DNA of 64,000 nucleotides from Streptomyces massasporeus (lineage in GTDB: Bacteria; Actinomycetota; Actinomycetes; Streptomycetales; Streptomycetaceae), in assembly GCF_014648995.1 (NCBI RefSeq), contig NZ_BMSE01000017.1, positions 147,532-211,531 on the forward strand, given 5' to 3'. The translations under genes and the position numbers were made by a program. Shown here one piece after another: positions 43,561 to 51,804 of this stretch. Below the pieces are notes generated by a model. That model was given only the letters and a program-made list of their open reading frames with translations, was not told the origin of the DNA and did not search any database. Position 1 is the first letter of the stretch. Every line of letters begins with the position of its first letter.

Positions 43561-43691
43561 CCGGCCACCCGGCCGGTGTGCCCTGACGTCCGGGCCTCGT
43601 GGAATGGGCCGGTGGACGCGACGCCGCGTGCGCTCGTGTGCTGCCCCCTGCCCTCGACGAGGCCCCCGTGCCGAGCGAGGGAGAGCCCCAC

Positions 43692-46049
43692 GTGACCATC
43701 GCGCCAGCCGAACCGGTCTCAGCCGCCGAGGAGGAGCACGACGCTCCCGGTACCGCGCTGCTGCGGACCCTGACCGAGCTGACCGCCGACCTCCCCGACG
43801 CCGACCCCGGCCGGGTCGCCGCCGCCGCGCTGCGCGGCCGGTCCGCCGCCGCGGACGAAGCGGAGTTGCGGGAGCTGGCGACGGAGGCCGCGGCCGGTCT
43901 GATCTCCGAGGACCCCGCCTACTCCCGGCTGGCCGCCCGGCTGCTGACCATCGGTATCCGCGAGGAGGCCGCCTCGCAGGGCGTCACGTCCTTCACCGAG
44001 TCCGTCGCGGTCGGCCACCGCGAGGGCCTCATCGCCGACCGCACCGCGGAGTTCGTGCGGCTGCACGCGGCCCGGCTCGACGCCCTGATCGACACCGGCG
44101 CCGACGACCGCTTCGGCTACTTCGGCCTGCGCACGCTGCACAGCCGCTACCTGCTCCGGCACCCGATCACCCGCAAGGTCGTCGAGACGCCCCAGCACTT
44201 CATGCTGCGGGTGGCGAGCGGCCTCGCCGAGGACGACACCACCCGCGCACTGGAGGAGGTGGCGTCGCTCTACGGGCTCATGAGCCGCCTCGACTACCTC
44301 CCCTCCTCCCCCACCCTCTTCAACTCGGGCACCCGGCACCCGCAGATGTCGTCCTGCTACCTCCTCGACTCCCCCAAGGACGAGCTGGACTCGATCTACG
44401 ACCGGTACCACCAGGTGGCCAGGCTGTCGAAGCACGCCGGGGGCATCGGGGTCGCCTACTCCCGCATCCGTGCCCGCGGTTCGCTGATCCGCGGCACCAA
44501 CGGGCACTCCAACGGCATCGTCCCGTTCCTGAAGACCCTCGACGCCTCGGTCGCCGCGGTGAACCAGGGCGGCCGGCGCAAGGGCGCGGCCGCGGTCTAC
44601 CTGGAGACCTGGCACTCCGACATCGAGGAGTTCCTGGAGCTGCGCGACAACACCGGCGAGGACGCCCGCCGCACGCACAACCTGAATCTGGCGCACTGGG
44701 TGCCGGACGAGTTCATGCGGCGCGTGAACGCCGACGCGCAGTGGTCGCTGTTCTCCCCCTCGGACGTGCCCGAGCTGGTCGACCTGTGGGGCGAGGAGTT
44801 CGACGCCGCGTACCGGGCGGCCGAGGCGAAGGGCCTGGCGAGGAAGATCCTGCCCGCCCGTGAGCTGTACGGCCGCATGATGCGCACCCTCGCGCAGACC
44901 GGCAACGGCTGGATGACCTTCAAGGACGCCGCCAACCGCACCGCCAACCAGACGGCCGAGCCGGGTCACGTCGTCCACTCCTCCAACCTCTGCACGGAGA
45001 TCCTGGAGGTCACCAGCGACGGAGAGACGGCGGTCTGCAACCTGGGCTCGGTCAACCTGGGTTCCTTTGTCGACACATCGACCGGCGGCCTGGACTGGGA
45101 GCGGCTGGACGAGACCGTCCGTACGGCCGTGACGTTCCTCGACCGGGTCGTCGACATCAACTTCTACCCGACCGAGCAGGCGGGCCGCTCCAACGCCCGC
45201 TGGCGTCCGGTCGGCCTCGGCGCGATGGGCCTCCAGGACGTCTTCTTCAAGCTGCGCCTGCCCTTCGACTCGCCCGAGGCCAAGGCCCTCTCCACCCGCA
45301 TCGCCGAGCGGATCATGCTCGCCTCGTACGAGGCCTCCGCCGACCTGGCCGAGCGCAACGGCCCGCTGCCGGCCTGGGAGAAGACCCGTACGGCCCGGGG
45401 CGTGCTGCACCCCGACCACTACGACGCCGAGCTGACCTGGCCGGAGCGCTGGGCGGCCCTGCGGGAGCGCATCGCCACGACCGGCATGCGCAACTCCCTG
45501 CTCCTCGCGATCGCCCCCACGGCCACCATCGCCTCGATCGCGGGCGTGTACGAGTGCATCGAGCCGCAGGTGTCCAACCTGTTCAAGCGCGAGACGCTGT
45601 CGGGCGAGTTCCTCCAGGTCAACTCCTACCTGGTGGACGAGCTGAAGCGGCTCGGCGTGTGGGACGCCCGCAGCCGGGAGGCCCTGCGCGAGGCCAGCGG
45701 CTCGGTGCAGGACTTCGCCTGGATCCCCGAGGACGTGCGCGCCCTCTACCGCACGGCGTGGGAGATCCCGCAGCGCGGCCTGATCGACATGGCGGCGGCC
45801 AGGACCCCGTTCCTGGACCAGTCCCAGTCCCTGAACCTGTTCCTGGAGACGCCGACCATCGGCAAGCTCTCCTCGATGTACGCCTACGCCTGGAAGTCCG
45901 GGCTGAAGACGACGTACTACCTGCGCTCGCGCCCGGCGACCCGCATCGCCCGCGCCGCCCGGGCCACCGTCCCCGCGCAGGCCACCCCGGATCCCGAAGC
46001 GGTCGCCTGCTCCCTGGAAAACCCCGAGTCCTGCGAGGCCTGCCAGTAA
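43692..46049 (+). CDS. nrdA: Class Ia ribonucleotide reductase large subunit
   Basis: Product of 785 residues from GTG 43692. It reduces ribonucleoside diphosphates. Active-site elements: SSCYLLD, SSNLCTEILEV with the Asn-Cys-Glu triad, ETAVCNLGSVNLGSF, the radical-path Tyr pair in KSGLKTTYYLRS and the C-terminal shuttle cysteines CEACQ. An ATP-cone-like N-terminal region is short (~1-90), so overall allostery may be reduced. The gene is preceded by a B12 riboswitch and overlaps nrdB by one base (TAATG). Confidence 0.97.
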   Translation: MTIAPAEPVSAAEEEHDAPGTALLRTLTELTADLPDADPGRVAAAALRGRSAAADEAELRELATEAAAGLISEDPAYSRLAARLLTIGIREEAASQGVTSFTESVAVGHREGLIADRTAEFVRLHAARLDALIDTGADDRFGYFGLRTLHSRYLLRHPITRKVVETPQHFMLRVASGLAEDDTTRALEEVASLYGLMSRLDYLPSSPTLFNSGTRHPQMSSCYLLDSPKDELDSIYDRYHQVARLSKHAGGIGVAYSRIRARGSLIRGTNGHSNGIVPFLKTLDASVAAVNQGGRRKGAAAVYLETWHSDIEEFLELRDNTGEDARRTHNLNLAHWVPDEFMRRVNADAQWSLFSPSDVPELVDLWGEEFDAAYRAAEAKGLARKILPARELYGRMMRTLAQTGNGWMTFKDAANRTANQTAEPGHVVHSSNLCTEILEVTSDGETAVCNLGSVNLGSFVDTSTGGLDWERLDETVRTAVTFLDRVVDINFYPTEQAGRSNARWRPVGLGAMGLQDVFFKLRLPFDSPEAKALSTRIAERIMLASYEASADLAERNGPLPAWEKTRTARGVLHPDHYDAELTWPERWAALRERIATTGMRNSLLLAIAPTATIASIAGVYECIEPQVSNLFKRETLSGEFLQVNSYLVDELKRLGVWDARSREALREASGSVQDFAWIPEDVRALYRTAWEIPQRGLIDMAAARTPFLDQSQSLNLFLETPTIGKLSSMYAYAWKSGLKTTYYLRSRPATRIARAARATVPAQATPDPEAVACSLENPESCEACQ

Positions 46050-47056
46050 TGAGCACCCAGAACCTTCTCGACCCCGGCTTCGAGCTCACCCTGCGCCCCA
46101 TGCGCTACCCGGACTTCTACGAGCGCTACCGGGACGCCATCAAGAACACCTGGACCGTGGAGGAGGTCGACCTCCACTCGGACGTCACCGACCTCGCCAA
46201 GCTGTCACCGGCGGAGCAGCACCTGATCGGCCGGCTGGTCGCCTTCTTCGCCACCGGCGACTCGATCGTCGCGAACAACCTGGTGCTGACGCTGTACAAG
46301 CACATCAACTCCCCCGAGGCGCGGCTGTATCTGAGCCGTCAGCTCTTCGAGGAGGCCGTGCACGTCCAGTTCTACCTGACGCTGCTCGACACCTATCTGC
46401 CCGACCCGGAGGACCGCGCGGCCGCGTTCGACGCCGTGGAGAACATCCCGTCGATCCGCGAGAAGGCCGAGTTCTGTTTCAAGTGGATCGACTCGGTCGA
46501 CAAGCTGGACCGCCTGGAGTCCAAGGCGGACCGCCGCAGGTTCCTCCTCAACCTGATCTGCTTCGCCGCGTGCATCGAGGGCCTGTTCTTCTACGGCGCC
46601 TTCGCGTACGTCTACTGGTTCCGCAGCCGGGGCCTGCTGCACGGCCTGGCCACCGGCACCAACTGGGTGTTCCGCGACGAGACGATGCACATGTCCTTCG
46701 CCTTCGACGTGGTCGACACCGTCCGCAAGGAGGAGCCGGAGCTGTTCGACGACCGGCTCCAGCAGGAGGTGACGGACATGCTCCGGGAGGCCGTCGAGGC
46801 CGAGCTGCAGTTCGCGCGCGACCTGTGCGGTGACGGCCTGCCGGGCATGAACACCGAGTCGATGCGGCAGTACCTGGAGTGCGTCGCCGACCAGCGGCTC
46901 ACCCGCCTCGGCTTCGCTCCGGTCTACGGCTCGGAGAACCCCTTCTCCTTCATGGAGCTCCAGGGGGTTCAGGAGTTGACCAACTTCTTCGAGCGGCGGC
47001 CCTCCGCGTACCAGGTGGCGGTGGAGGGCACCGTCGACCTGGACGAGGACTTCTGA
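46049..47056 (+). CDS. nrdB: Class Ia ribonucleotide reductase small subunit
   Basis: Product of 335 residues. The di-iron and radical residues follow R2: Glu102 and His105 with radical Tyr109 in EEAVHVQFYLTL, the second Glu-x-x-His in RDETMHMSFAF, and Asp71 in ATGDSIV. It makes the tyrosyl radical for NrdA. Translationally coupled to nrdA. The 3' end overlaps, antisense, a putative small membrane protein gene. Confidence 0.97.
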   Translation: MSTQNLLDPGFELTLRPMRYPDFYERYRDAIKNTWTVEEVDLHSDVTDLAKLSPAEQHLIGRLVAFFATGDSIVANNLVLTLYKHINSPEARLYLSRQLFEEAVHVQFYLTLLDTYLPDPEDRAAAFDAVENIPSIREKAEFCFKWIDSVDKLDRLESKADRRRFLLNLICFAACIEGLFFYGAFAYVYWFRSRGLLHGLATGTNWVFRDETMHMSFAFDVVDTVRKEEPELFDDRLQQEVTDMLREAVEAELQFARDLCGDGLPGMNTESMRQYLECVADQRLTRLGFAPVYGSENPFSFMELQGVQELTNFFERRPSAYQVAVEGTVDLDEDF

Positions 47057-47211
47057 GCCGGAAGCTCTCCGCGGGCCTCCTGAGCCTCCCGGATCTGCCG
47101 GTCGATGCGCCTGTCGCGCACCAGGCCGATCACGGACGGGAGGATCAGGAGGACCAGGATCCCGAGTGTGGCGGTCAGTCCGATCAGTGCTTCGATCTGG
47201 TTCGTGTTCAT
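46969..47211 (-). CDS. Putative single-pass small membrane protein
   Basis: Product of 80 residues from ATG 47211 (MNTNQIEALIGLTATLGILV), or GTG 47220. One strong hydrophobic helix, LIGLTATLGILVLLILPSVIGLV, then a charged amphipathic stretch (RDRRIDRQIREAQEARGE). The last ~30 codons overlap nrdB antisense. The hydrophobic-then-charged pattern looks like a real small protein. It lies opposite the gap between nrdB and nrdS. Confidence 0.55.
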   Translation of the reverse strand: MNTNQIEALIGLTATLGILVLLILPSVIGLVRDRRIDRQIREAQEARGELPAQKSSSRSTVPSTATWYAEGRRSKKLVNS

Positions 47212-47247
47212 GGACACCACTGTCGCGCCGATTGCTCCTTACCGTCA

Positions 47248-47284
47248 GTGGCAGTACTGCCGTAGACCCTCGAATTACTGCCAC
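47248..47284 (+). promoter_or_regulatory. Palindromic operator ahead of nrdS
   Basis: GGCAGTACTGCC (47250-47261) is a perfect 12-bp palindrome. Its half GTGGCAGT (47248-47255) recurs inverted as ACTGCCAC (47277-47284). TGGCA-type half-sites suit AraC-family regulators, so autoregulation by NrdS is possible. It lies 21-57 bp before the ATG. Confidence 0.55.
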
Positions 47285-47304
47285 CGGCGAGGCACACTGG
47301 ATCC

Positions 47305-48267
47305 ATGTTGCAGAACGTGGCCGTCGCCCTCCTCGACGGCGTGAACCCCTTCGAACTCGGTGTGGTGTGCGAAGTCTTCGGCACGGACCGGAGCGACGAA
47401 GGCCTGCCGGTCTACGATTTCGCGGTCGCCTCGGCCGAGGGCCCGGTGCTGCGGATGAACTCGGGCTTCTCACTCCAGGTGGAGCACGGCCTGGAGCGGC
47501 TGGAGACGGCCGATCTGATCGCCGTGCCGGCGGGGCACAGCTATGCGTCCCGGGACTTCCCGCCGGAGCTGCTGGACGCCCTGCGCTCCGCGGTCGACCG
47601 CGGAGCGCGCGTGCTGAGCGTCTGCTCCGGTGTCTTCGTGCTGGCCGCGGCCGGGCTGCTGGACGGCCGCCGGTGCGCCACGCACTGGAAGCACGCGAAG
47701 GACCTCGCACGGCAGTACCCGCACGTGGTCGTCGAGCCGGACGTGCTCTACGTCGACGAGGATCCGGTGATCACCTCCGCGGGCACGGCCGCCGGCATCG
47801 ACGCCTGCCTCCACTTGGTGCGCAAGGAGCAGGGCACCGAGGTCGCCAACAAGATCGCCCGGCGGATGGTGGTGCCGCCGCACCGCGACGGCGGCCAGGC
47901 CCAGTACATCGAGCGCCCGCTCCCCCAGCCCGAGGGCGACACGATCGGTGAGGTGCTGTCGTGGATGGAGCGCCATCTCGACGAGGAGGTGACCGTCGAG
48001 CAGCTCGCCGCCCACGCCCTCATGTCCCCGCGCACCTTCGCCCGCCGCTTCCAGCAGGAGACCGGGACCACTCCCTACCGCTGGATCCTGCGCCAGCGCG
48101 TGCTGCTGGCCCAGCGGCTGCTGGAGGCGACGGACGAGACCATGGACGCGATCGCCGGCCGAACGGGGTTCGGCAACGCGGCCACACTGCGCCACCACTT
48201 CGTCCGGGCGGTCGGGACGACCCCGAACGCCTACCGGCGGACGTTCAGGGGTCCCGAGGCGGCCTGA
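47305..48267 (+). CDS. nrdS: AraC-family regulator with DJ-1/PfpI domain (NrdS)
   Basis: Product of 320 residues. Residues ~1-190 are a GATase1/DJ-1-like domain (VAVALLDGVNPFELGVVCEVFG, ADLIAVPAGHSYASRDFPPE, VLSVCSGVFVLAAAGLLDGRR, with the nucleophile-elbow Cys). Residues ~215-315 are the AraC HTH pair (TVEQLAAHALMSPRTFARRFQQETG, MDAIAGRTGFGNAATLRHHFVRAVG). nrdS is the third gene of the Streptomyces nrdABS cluster. Here it is separated from nrdB by about 250 bp and has its own putative operator. Confidence 0.9.
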   Translation: MLQNVAVALLDGVNPFELGVVCEVFGTDRSDEGLPVYDFAVASAEGPVLRMNSGFSLQVEHGLERLETADLIAVPAGHSYASRDFPPELLDALRSAVDRGARVLSVCSGVFVLAAAGLLDGRRCATHWKHAKDLARQYPHVVVEPDVLYVDEDPVITSAGTAAGIDACLHLVRKEQGTEVANKIARRMVVPPHRDGGQAQYIERPLPQPEGDTIGEVLSWMERHLDEEVTVEQLAAHALMSPRTFARRFQQETGTTPYRWILRQRVLLAQRLLEATDETMDAIAGRTGFGNAATLRHHFVRAVGTTPNAYRRTFRGPEAA

Positions 48268-48279
48268 GCCCGCGGGCCT

Positions 48280-49650
48280 TCACCTCGCCACCGGCCGCAC
48301 CCGCAGGTCGTGCGGCCGCAGTGTGATCCCGACGCGCGTGGCGTCCTTCGACCCCGCCACCTGCTCGAAGCGGTACCGGGTGGCCAGCGCCGCCGTGACC
48401 AGCGTCAGCTGGGCCATGGAGAAGTGGTCGCTGGGGCACTTGCGGTTGCCGACGCTGAAGGGGCTCATGGCGTGCTTCGGGATGTCCTTGACCCGGTCCG
48501 GAAGCCAGCGGTCGGGGTCGAACTCCAGGTGCCGCTCGTACGACTTCGGGTCGCGCTGGATCGCGTACGGGCTGTAGATGATGTCCGCCCCGGACGGAAT
48601 ACTGTATCCACCGAGTTCCGTGTCCCGCACCGCCCGACGGGTCAGAATCCAGACGGCCGGGCTCAAACGCATGGACTCGACGACGACATTGTTGGTGTGC
48701 CTGAGTCCTCGGACGTCTGCGAATGCCACCGGCCTCCCACCGGTGACGGCTTGCACTTCGTCATGCACCCGGTCGGCGTGTTCGGGGTGCTCCGCGAGCA
48801 TATGCAAGAGCCACATGATCGTGGAGGCGATGGTTTCGCTGCCGGGGGTGAGGATGGCGACGACCTGATCGTGGATCTCCTGTTCCCCGATCGGGTCGCC
48901 ATTCTCGTCCTTCGCCTCCAGCAATGCCGTCAGCAAATCGTTCGGCTTTTGACCGGATGCCCGGCGCTCGGCGACGATCTCATCGACGAGGAGATGCAAA
49001 TCGGCCAATGCCCGGTTGAATTCGCGATTGGCCGGGAGGGGCAGGTTGTAGAGCGGTCCGAGCGGGATCACCATCCGCCTGTACATGCCACGGAAGACGG
49101 TGGCGAGGGCGACGCACAGCCGCTCCGCCCGCTCGTCCATGTACTGGCCGCGCAGCAGACAGCGGGCCGCGATGCGCACGGCCACCCGGAAGGACTCGGA
49201 GGTGCAGTCGATCGTCTCGCCGGGCTTCCAGCGCTCGGTGAGCGCGTGTGCCTCCTCCTCCATGATCGGGCCGTAGCCGGGGATCGCGTCGAGCCGGAAG
49301 GCGGGCTGGATGGTGCGCCGCTGGCGCCGGTGGCGCGGGCCGTTGGCCGTGGCCACGCCCTCCTTGCCGAGCAGGCCCTCCAGGGACTCCCACAGCGGTC
49401 CGGCGATGATGAAGTCGTTGCTCAGCGCCAGGGCGCCGGTCAGGGACGGGGCGGTGACCGCGTACACCGTCTTCGGCCCGAGCTTCAGCCGCACGACGTC
49501 GCCGTGCTCGCGCAGCCGGGACATGAAGGCCAGCGGGTCGCGGGCCAGCTTCCAGCCGTGCCCGAGCACGGGGACACCTCCGCCCGCCCGGGGAGGCTCC
49601 CGCAGCTCCACGGCCGGCGGGGTTTCGGGCTGCACAGACTCGACGGTCAT
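48280..49650 (-). CDS. cyp170A: Cytochrome P450 CYP170A (albaflavenone synthase)
   Basis: Product of 456 residues. Heme ligand Cys405 in FSVGNRKCPSDHFS, ExxR as ESMR (325-328), and the I-helix AILTPGSETIAST (~265-276) match CYP170A1. That enzyme oxidises epi-isozizaene in two steps to albaflavenone, a sesquiterpene antibiotic. The ATG overlaps the stop of the terpene synthase gene. CYP170A1 also has a moonlighting farnesene synthase site; whether it persists here is uncertain. Confidence 0.95.
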   Translation of the reverse strand: MTVESVQPETPPAVELREPPRAGGGVPVLGHGWKLARDPLAFMSRLREHGDVVRLKLGPKTVYAVTAPSLTGALALSNDFIIAGPLWESLEGLLGKEGVATANGPRHRRQRRTIQPAFRLDAIPGYGPIMEEEAHALTERWKPGETIDCTSESFRVAVRIAARCLLRGQYMDERAERLCVALATVFRGMYRRMVIPLGPLYNLPLPANREFNRALADLHLLVDEIVAERRASGQKPNDLLTALLEAKDENGDPIGEQEIHDQVVAILTPGSETIASTIMWLLHMLAEHPEHADRVHDEVQAVTGGRPVAFADVRGLRHTNNVVVESMRLSPAVWILTRRAVRDTELGGYSIPSGADIIYSPYAIQRDPKSYERHLEFDPDRWLPDRVKDIPKHAMSPFSVGNRKCPSDHFSMAQLTLVTAALATRYRFEQVAGSKDATRVGITLRPHDLRVRPVAR

Positions 49651-50732
49651 TTCTCACCTGCCGCTTCGTTGTTGACGTACGGGGGCGTGGACCGGTCGTC
49701 CCAGCTGTCGACCATGTACCGGCCGGACTCGTGGTGGAACCAGTAGACGGAGCTGAACCAGTTCCGCATATTGCTCAGGCAGGCCCGCACGGCGGCGCTC
49801 AGTTCCTTTCCCCGCACGGATCCGTCGGCGAGGTCGTCGGCGAACCGTAAGGCTTCCTGCTCGACGTCGAGGAAATCGGTGATGCTTTTCTCGACTCGGC
49901 GCCTGACTTCCACGACGGCCTGTTCCAGGGTCAGCCCCTCATGGGTGATGAGACTGATTCCGAGATTGTGCACCTCATCGCCCGCGATTTCCTTCGGGAG
50001 TGAGCACAGGTCGTTGTACCAGGCGGCGAATTCCTGGCTCAGCAGCGCCGCCCTCCGATACGCCGGGTGTTTCCGGACGGCGTCGGGGAGTTCACAGCCG
50101 GCGGCCGGCTCCAGCAGGTCCGTCCATATCCAGTGTGCGAAGGTGAGCCGGCGCAGTTGCAGGTATTCCTCGACCGTCGGGACGATTCCCCGGGTGCGGT
50201 TGTGGAACTCCCGGTCGTACGCGTCGATCACCGCGTGGAAGTGCCGGGCGAACCGGAGGTTCCACGTCTGGGGCAGGAACGCGTACAACCGCAGCACGCT
50301 GTCCGCGAACCCGGCGACCAGTGGGTCCTCGTGGTGCAGGTGCTCCCCGGGGGAGTCGAGGGCCGCGTGCAGCCGGTCCCTCAGCCGCCGCCAGGCGACA
50401 GGACGGCCGTGCACGATGTCGCGGTCGTGACGGTCGTCCCAGACGAAGAACCACGCGCTGTAGTCGGCGATCGCCTGCATGACCTCGTCGGAGGCGCCGA
50501 TGTAGTACCCGGCCATGAGGTCGGTGTAGCAAAGGCCGTCGGCATATTCCTTCACCTTGTCCGCCGGCATGAGCCGCTTTTCGAGCAGCCAGGCCCGGGT
50601 CTTCTCCTGGCACTTCGGCCAATACGGGTGGAGTTGCCGGGGAAACTCCGCCTCGATCACCGGGACAGAGAGCGACGGTGGAACTGCGATCGTGACCGGT
50701 GTCGATGTGGTGCCGTGTGACAAAGCATGCAC
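49647..50732 (-). CDS. Epi-isozizaene synthase
   Basis: Product of 361 residues, the same length as the S. coelicolor enzyme. The Asp-rich motif DDRHD (99-103) and the NSE motif NDLCSLPKE (240-248) bind three Mg2+ and farnesyl diphosphate. The pyrophosphate sensor Arg and terminal RY pair (SGRYMVDSW) are present. It cyclises FPP to epi-isozizaene, the albaflavenone precursor, and forms an operon with the P450 downstream (ATGA overlap). Confidence 0.97.
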   Translation of the reverse strand: MHALSHGTTSTPVTIAVPPSLSVPVIEAEFPRQLHPYWPKCQEKTRAWLLEKRLMPADKVKEYADGLCYTDLMAGYYIGASDEVMQAIADYSAWFFVWDDRHDRDIVHGRPVAWRRLRDRLHAALDSPGEHLHHEDPLVAGFADSVLRLYAFLPQTWNLRFARHFHAVIDAYDREFHNRTRGIVPTVEEYLQLRRLTFAHWIWTDLLEPAAGCELPDAVRKHPAYRRAALLSQEFAAWYNDLCSLPKEIAGDEVHNLGISLITHEGLTLEQAVVEVRRRVEKSITDFLDVEQEALRFADDLADGSVRGKELSAAVRACLSNMRNWFSSVYWFHHESGRYMVDSWDDRSTPPYVNNEAAGEK

Positions 50733-50967
50733 GAACTAACCCCTCTCAGCCGCCAGTTGGCGCGGGCGCCCCTCCCTTCGTGCCGGGCGTGCGCCGTTGC
50801 ATACCCCGCTCATCCCATTCAGCACTACAACTGACCGTTCTGGGAACGCATTTGCTTCATTCACTACCTCACAGTGCCGGGAACCTCCCGTTGTGTGACT
50901 ACGAGCGGATCGCTGAGGAGCAGAAGCGATCGAACGTGCGACGGACAGGCGAACGGCACAGACGAAC

Positions 50968-51003
50968 GGCGCCTGTTCGGGGTGGGAAACCCGAACAGAC
51001 GCC
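50968..51003 (-). terminator. Terminator of the def gene
   Basis: CTGTTCGGG (50973-50981) and CCCGAACAG (50990-50998) pair perfectly, extended by GGCG/CGCC with one mismatch. It lies 24 bp past the deformylase stop. Confidence 0.8.
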
Positions 51004-51026
51004 GTGCGCCTGGTGAGGCTGAGGTC

Positions 51027-51677
51027 TCAGTCGTTGGCCACGACCGGGTAGCGGGGCTCGTTCTCGGCCATCTGCCGCAGGGCGTCCTTGCGTTCGCGCT
51101 TGGAGAGCCGGTCGATGTACAGGTAGCCGTACAGGTGGTCCGTCTCGTGCTGCAAACACCGAGCGAAGTATCCGGTGCCGCGCACCTTGATCGGGTTGCC
51201 CTTCTCGTCCTGCCCGGTCACCTCGGCGTAGTCGGGCCGGGCGAGCGGGGCGTACGCCGTGGGCACCGACAGGCAGCCCTCGTTGCTGTCGTCCAGGCGG
51301 CGCTTGTCGGCGGGCAGCTCGACGAGCTTGGGGTTGCAGACGACGCCGGTGTGCCGGACGCCCTCGTCGTCGGGGCAGTCGTAGACGAAGACCTTCGCGT
51401 CGACGCCGATCTGGTTGGCGGCGAGGCCCACGCCCTCGGCGGTGCGCTGGCTGGCGAACATGTCCGCGACGAGCTGCTGGAACTCGTCGCCGAAGTCGGT
51501 GACGTCCTTGCACTCCTTGTGCAGCACCGGGTTCCCGACGACCGTGATCGGCCGCGAGGTCCCCCGCTCCCGCCAGGCAGCCTCGCGCTCCTCGCAGTCC
51601 TCCGTGTCGATCACGTACCCCTCGTCATCGACGGGGAGCACGCCCGCACGCTGCTGATCGGTGTCCTGCTGAGCCAT
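51027..51677 (-). CDS. def: Peptide deformylase
   Basis: Product of 216 residues. It removes N-formyl from nascent proteins. All three motifs are present: GVGLAANQIG, EGCLSVP and QHETDHLYG, giving the Cys and two His metal ligands and the catalytic Glu. A ~45-residue Asp/Glu-rich N-terminal extension (QQRAGVLPVDDEGYVIDTED) precedes the core. AGGAAGG serves as ribosome site. Confidence 0.96.
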   Translation of the reverse strand: MAQQDTDQQRAGVLPVDDEGYVIDTEDCEEREAAWRERGTSRPITVVGNPVLHKECKDVTDFGDEFQQLVADMFASQRTAEGVGLAANQIGVDAKVFVYDCPDDEGVRHTGVVCNPKLVELPADKRRLDDSNEGCLSVPTAYAPLARPDYAEVTGQDEKGNPIKVRGTGYFARCLQHETDHLYGYLYIDRLSKRERKDALRQMAENEPRYPVVAND

Positions 51678-51738
51678 GACGTCCGTACGCCTTCCTGAAC
51701 AAATCCAACCCGGGATGCTGATACAGGGTACGGGGAAG

Positions 51739-51790
51739 GCGCCCCCTCAGGGGGCGCGGGGAACTGCGCGAACGACCACGACGCAACCGC
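51739..51790. repeat. Streptomyces intergenic repeat element (GGGGCGCGGGGAACTGCGCG type)
   Basis: The hairpin GCGCCCCC-TCA-GGGGGCGC (51739-51757) is followed by GCGGGGAACTGCGCG and ACCACGACGC. This arrangement recurs between genes in many Streptomyces chromosomes. Here it lies between the def promoter and the end of the TPR gene, and may terminate the latter. Confidence 0.75.
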
Positions 51791-51804
51791 ACCCGACAAC
51801 GGCG

